A stretch of DNA of 64,000 nt from Pseudomonas marvdashtae. Lineage in GTDB: Bacteria > Pseudomonadota > Gammaproteobacteria > Pseudomonadales > Pseudomonadaceae. A program made the position numbers and the translations under genes. The DNA lies in the NCBI RefSeq assembly GCF_014268655.2, contig NZ_JABWQX020000001.1, positions 1,580,001 to 1,644,000 of the forward strand, written 5' to 3'. Under the pieces are notes generated by a model. That model worked only from the letters and a program-made list of their open reading frames with translations, did no database searches and was not told the DNA's origin. This document shows, piece by piece, positions 62,066 through 64,000 of the stretch (its first letter is position 1; every line of letters begins with the position of its first letter).

Positions 62066-63276
62066 AGGTTGCCCTCCGGCGAGTCACGGTGCAGGGACGG
62101 CTGCAATAAAGGCGCGGCCAAGGCCTGTGGTGCGGGTTTCTGGCTGCGCTTGAAGGCGTTGGCGGTCGCCAGGGCCGTGCGTTTGGTCCAGATCAACAGG
62201 CCGCTGAGGACCATCAGGCTCAGGACCAGGCCAAAGAAGAACCAGATGAGCTTGATCCACAGTCCGCCGAAATCCCCGGTGTGCAACGGGCGCATCGATT
62301 CGGTGACGAACTCCAGTGCCGTACGGTCCGACAACAAGCGCGAGGCGTCCACGTCACCGTTGTAGGGATTGATAGTCGCGGTCTGGAACATCAGGGGATA
62401 CCAGCCGCGACCGCCGATTTCCAAATGGCTGTAGGCATTGAAGGGCAGGCTGACGAAGCTCGCCTCCAGCCCTGGGATTCGCTGCTGGGCGATTTCGATG
62501 GCGCGATCCAGGCTCAGCTGTGGCGGCGGCACGCCATCGGCCGAGAGCGGAACGCTTTCGCGGGCCACTACCGGGACGACCGGTGCGCTGGAGATGGAAA
62601 TCCCGTTGTCGGCGAGCGCGGCCTCGATCAGAAACCAGACGCCAGTGATGGAAATGACCGCAATGAACCAGATCGACCAGATGCCGCTGAGCCGATGGAA
62701 GTCGCCCCAGAAAATACGGGCGCCGTGGCGGATGCGCAGGGTCGGACGGAAGAAACCCTTCCAGAAACGCTTGTAGACCACCAGCCCGGTCACCAGGGAC
62801 GCGAGCAGCGGCAGGCCGAGGAAAGACACCAGGTACCAGCCCCAGCTGTAACCGTTGGTGAATGGCACCAGCCACCATCCATGCAGTGCACGTGTAAAGG
62901 CCCTGAAGTTGAACGCCGGGGCCGATCCCTGGATGACGCCGCTGTAGGGGTTTACGTAGACGGTGTCAGGGCGGCCGTCGGGGTAGGTGACCTTGGCCTC
63001 CAGGGCGAAATGCGATTCGTCCGGACGCACGATGCTTTGCACTTGGGTCAGCGGTTGGGCCTGCTTGATGGCGGCAATCACCTGGTCATAGCTGAGCAGC
63101 GGGGCATCGTCCGAGGGTTCGCTGGCGCGCATTTCAGGGTTCACCAGCCAGACAATCTCCTGGCTGACCACCGCCAGGGTGCCCGTGACGCAAACTATCA
63201 GGACGAAGAACCAGATGGGCAGCGCCAGCCAGCTATGAACCAGGAACCAGAGTTTTGAACGGGATTTCTTGGACAT
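62062..63276 (-). CDS. PepSY-associated transmembrane protein
   Basis: The protein has 404 residues with four main transmembrane helices (about 12-35, 150-175, 205-225, 345-370). Two periplasmic PepSY regions carry typical signatures (YPDGRPDTVYVNPYSGVIQG and TATINPYNGDVDA). HGWWLVP and FHRLSGIWSIWF hold membrane histidines that could bind heme, as in iron-uptake reductases of this group. It is the first gene of the eight-gene metal operon, suggesting reduction or release of metal from a chelate. Confidence 0.88.
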   Translation of the reverse strand: MSKKSRSKLWFLVHSWLALPIWFFVLIVCVTGTLAVVSQEIVWLVNPEMRASEPSDDAPLLSYDQVIAAIKQAQPLTQVQSIVRPDESHFALEAKVTYPDGRPDTVYVNPYSGVIQGSAPAFNFRAFTRALHGWWLVPFTNGYSWGWYLVSFLGLPLLASLVTGLVVYKRFWKGFFRPTLRIRHGARIFWGDFHRLSGIWSIWFIAVISITGVWFLIEAALADNGISISSAPVVPVVARESVPLSADGVPPPQLSLDRAIEIAQQRIPGLEASFVSLPFNAYSHLEIGGRGWYPLMFQTATINPYNGDVDASRLLSDRTALEFVTESMRPLHTGDFGGLWIKLIWFFFGLVLSLMVLSGLLIWTKRTALATANAFKRSQKPAPQALAAPLLQPSLHRDSPEGNL

Positions 63277-63457
63277 GATTGCGCGTCTTGATTCGATGAA
63301 AGGTTATGTGTCACGGGCTTCGTAACGCCATGAACCCTGGGAAAACAGACCGTGGCTTTTGCCGACGCGGCCTGCTGCATCTAATTAAGACGAATGAGCG
63401 ACCGAAATCCCGAAAGAGAAGATGAAAGAAAATGTTTCGCGTTTACTGTTCATGTCG

Positions 63458-63485
63458 TTTTGGCGAGGAAGTTCCCTCGCCAAAA
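63458..63485. terminator. Bidirectional terminator/REP-like hairpin before the VOC gene end
   Basis: TTTTGGCGAGG-AAGTTC-CCTCGCCAAAA is an 11-bp perfect stem with T and A runs at its ends, 14 bases past the VOC gene stop. Its GGCGAGG/CCTCGCC part resembles the REP arms. Confidence 0.7.
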
Positions 63486-63499
63486 AGGCTTTGGGCAAG

Positions 63500-63961
63500 T
63501 CAGCCCTGCTGTTGGAATATCTCCCTGGCTCGTTGCTCGATCTGTTCCTGGCTCAGATCCTCCTTGTGCGTCGCCAGGAACCACAGATGCCCATAGGGAT
63601 CTTTCAAGGTCCCGGTGCGATCACCATAAAATTGATCCTTGACCTCGGAAATCACTGTGCCTCCGGCTTCAATCGCTTGGGTGAAGGCACTGTCCACGTC
63701 TTCGACATATAAATGCAGTCCCACCGAGGGCGATCGGTCCGGGTTGCTCAGCGGGCCCTGATCGCAAGGCGTGCCTAGCATGATCGGATAACCGTTGATG
63801 CGCAGTTCGGCATGTCCGATACCCCCATCAGGCATGGCCAGGCGCATCACCTCCGTGGCATTGAAGGCTTTTTTATAGAAGTCGATGGCTTCGGCGGCTT
63901 TTTGAATGCCCAGGTAGGGCGTGATGCTATGGAAACCTTCGGGAATCGCTTTGACGCCCAT
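63500..63961 (-). CDS. VOC-family (PhnB-like glyoxalase/bleomycin-resistance fold) protein
   Basis: The protein has 153 residues. It belongs to the PhnB-like VOC family: FHSITPYLGIQKAAEAIDFYKKAFNATEVMRLAMPDGGIGHAELRING, then VEDVDSAFTQAIEAGG and DRTGTLKDPYGHLWFLATHKED. Possible metal ligands are His of GHAEL and of GHLWF. The substrate is unknown. Good ribosome site (AAGGAGAAACGTC on the minus strand) before ATG 63961. Confidence 0.87.
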   Translation of the reverse strand: MGVKAIPEGFHSITPYLGIQKAAEAIDFYKKAFNATEVMRLAMPDGGIGHAELRINGYPIMLGTPCDQGPLSNPDRSPSVGLHLYVEDVDSAFTQAIEAGGTVISEVKDQFYGDRTGTLKDPYGHLWFLATHKEDLSQEQIEQRAREIFQQQG

Positions 63962-64000
63962 GACGTTTCTCCTTGGTTGTTATGGGAGGCGAAGAAAGTC

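Noticed and set aside
63277..63420. Fur or Zur box before the PepSY operon
   Set aside because: The AT-rich parts (GGTTATGTGTCAC and CATCTAATTAAGACGAATGAG) do not match either consensus well enough to call a site by eye.

Overview
The window is a GC-rich stretch of a Pseudomonas chromosome, most likely of the P. fluorescens complex. This rests on several things: ThrH instead of a classical homoserine kinase, an APS-type CysH, a propionate operon using AcnD and PrpF, paired ETF and ETF-ubiquinone oxidoreductase genes, and REP/REPIN-type palindromes (GTGGCGAGGGAGCTTGCTCCC core) typical of this group. All functional names come from reading the translated sequence; no database search was run.

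Left part (1-25,000) is mostly core metabolism. D-galactonate use comes first (end of dgoA, dgoD, an MFS transporter, an IclR regulator). Then follow an alcohol dehydrogenase divergent from an AraC regulator, and the electron-transfer flavoprotein system (ETF-QO divergent from etfBA, with a PsrA-like box between them). Next are a periplasmic binding protein, a DUF4398 lipoprotein overlapping an OmpA-like lipoprotein, a MocR regulator with a repeat-rich promoter, several small conserved proteins, a START-domain protein, RraB, a cytochrome c, a fatty-acid oxidation pair (thiolase and FadB/FadJ-like), a glutamine amidotransferase, CorA, a PlsC-like acyltransferase and a crotonase.

Middle part (25,250-38,200) looks accessory. 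It begins at tRNA-Ser(GGA). Next to the tRNA is a decayed Abi-family (HEPN) gene with an internal deletion and a 3' frameshift. Then come a UvsE-type UV endonuclease, a secreted NTF2-like protein, a HigBA toxin-antitoxin pair with a clean operator palindrome, a DMT transporter, a lipoprotein, and a DapF-like protein that has lost one catalytic cysteine. A hybrid histidine kinase and an intact IS4-family element follow; the element sits in the loop of an intrinsic terminator with a 12-bp target duplication. A run of small low-complexity secreted or acidic proteins closes the block.

Right part (38,400-64,000) returns to conserved genes. These are a HAD phosphatase, an SDR divergent from a LysR regulator, a hydantoin-racemase-like protein (first catalytic Cys replaced by Gly) with an NCS1 permease, cysH, thrH and pabB. 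Then comes a three-gene operon of a retropepsin-like protease, a membrane inactive transglutaminase and a RimK-like ATP-grasp ligase, followed by the propionate/2-methylcitrate operon (gntR-prpB-prpC-acnD-prpF). A compact eight-gene minus-strand operon follows. It joins a PepSY membrane protein and three small envelope proteins to a complete metal ABC transporter with two different binding proteins. A VOC-family gene ends the window.

The best candidates for poorly described biology are the ATP-grasp/transglutaminase/retropepsin operon, the PepSY-linked metal operon, and the two racemase/epimerase relatives with altered active sites.
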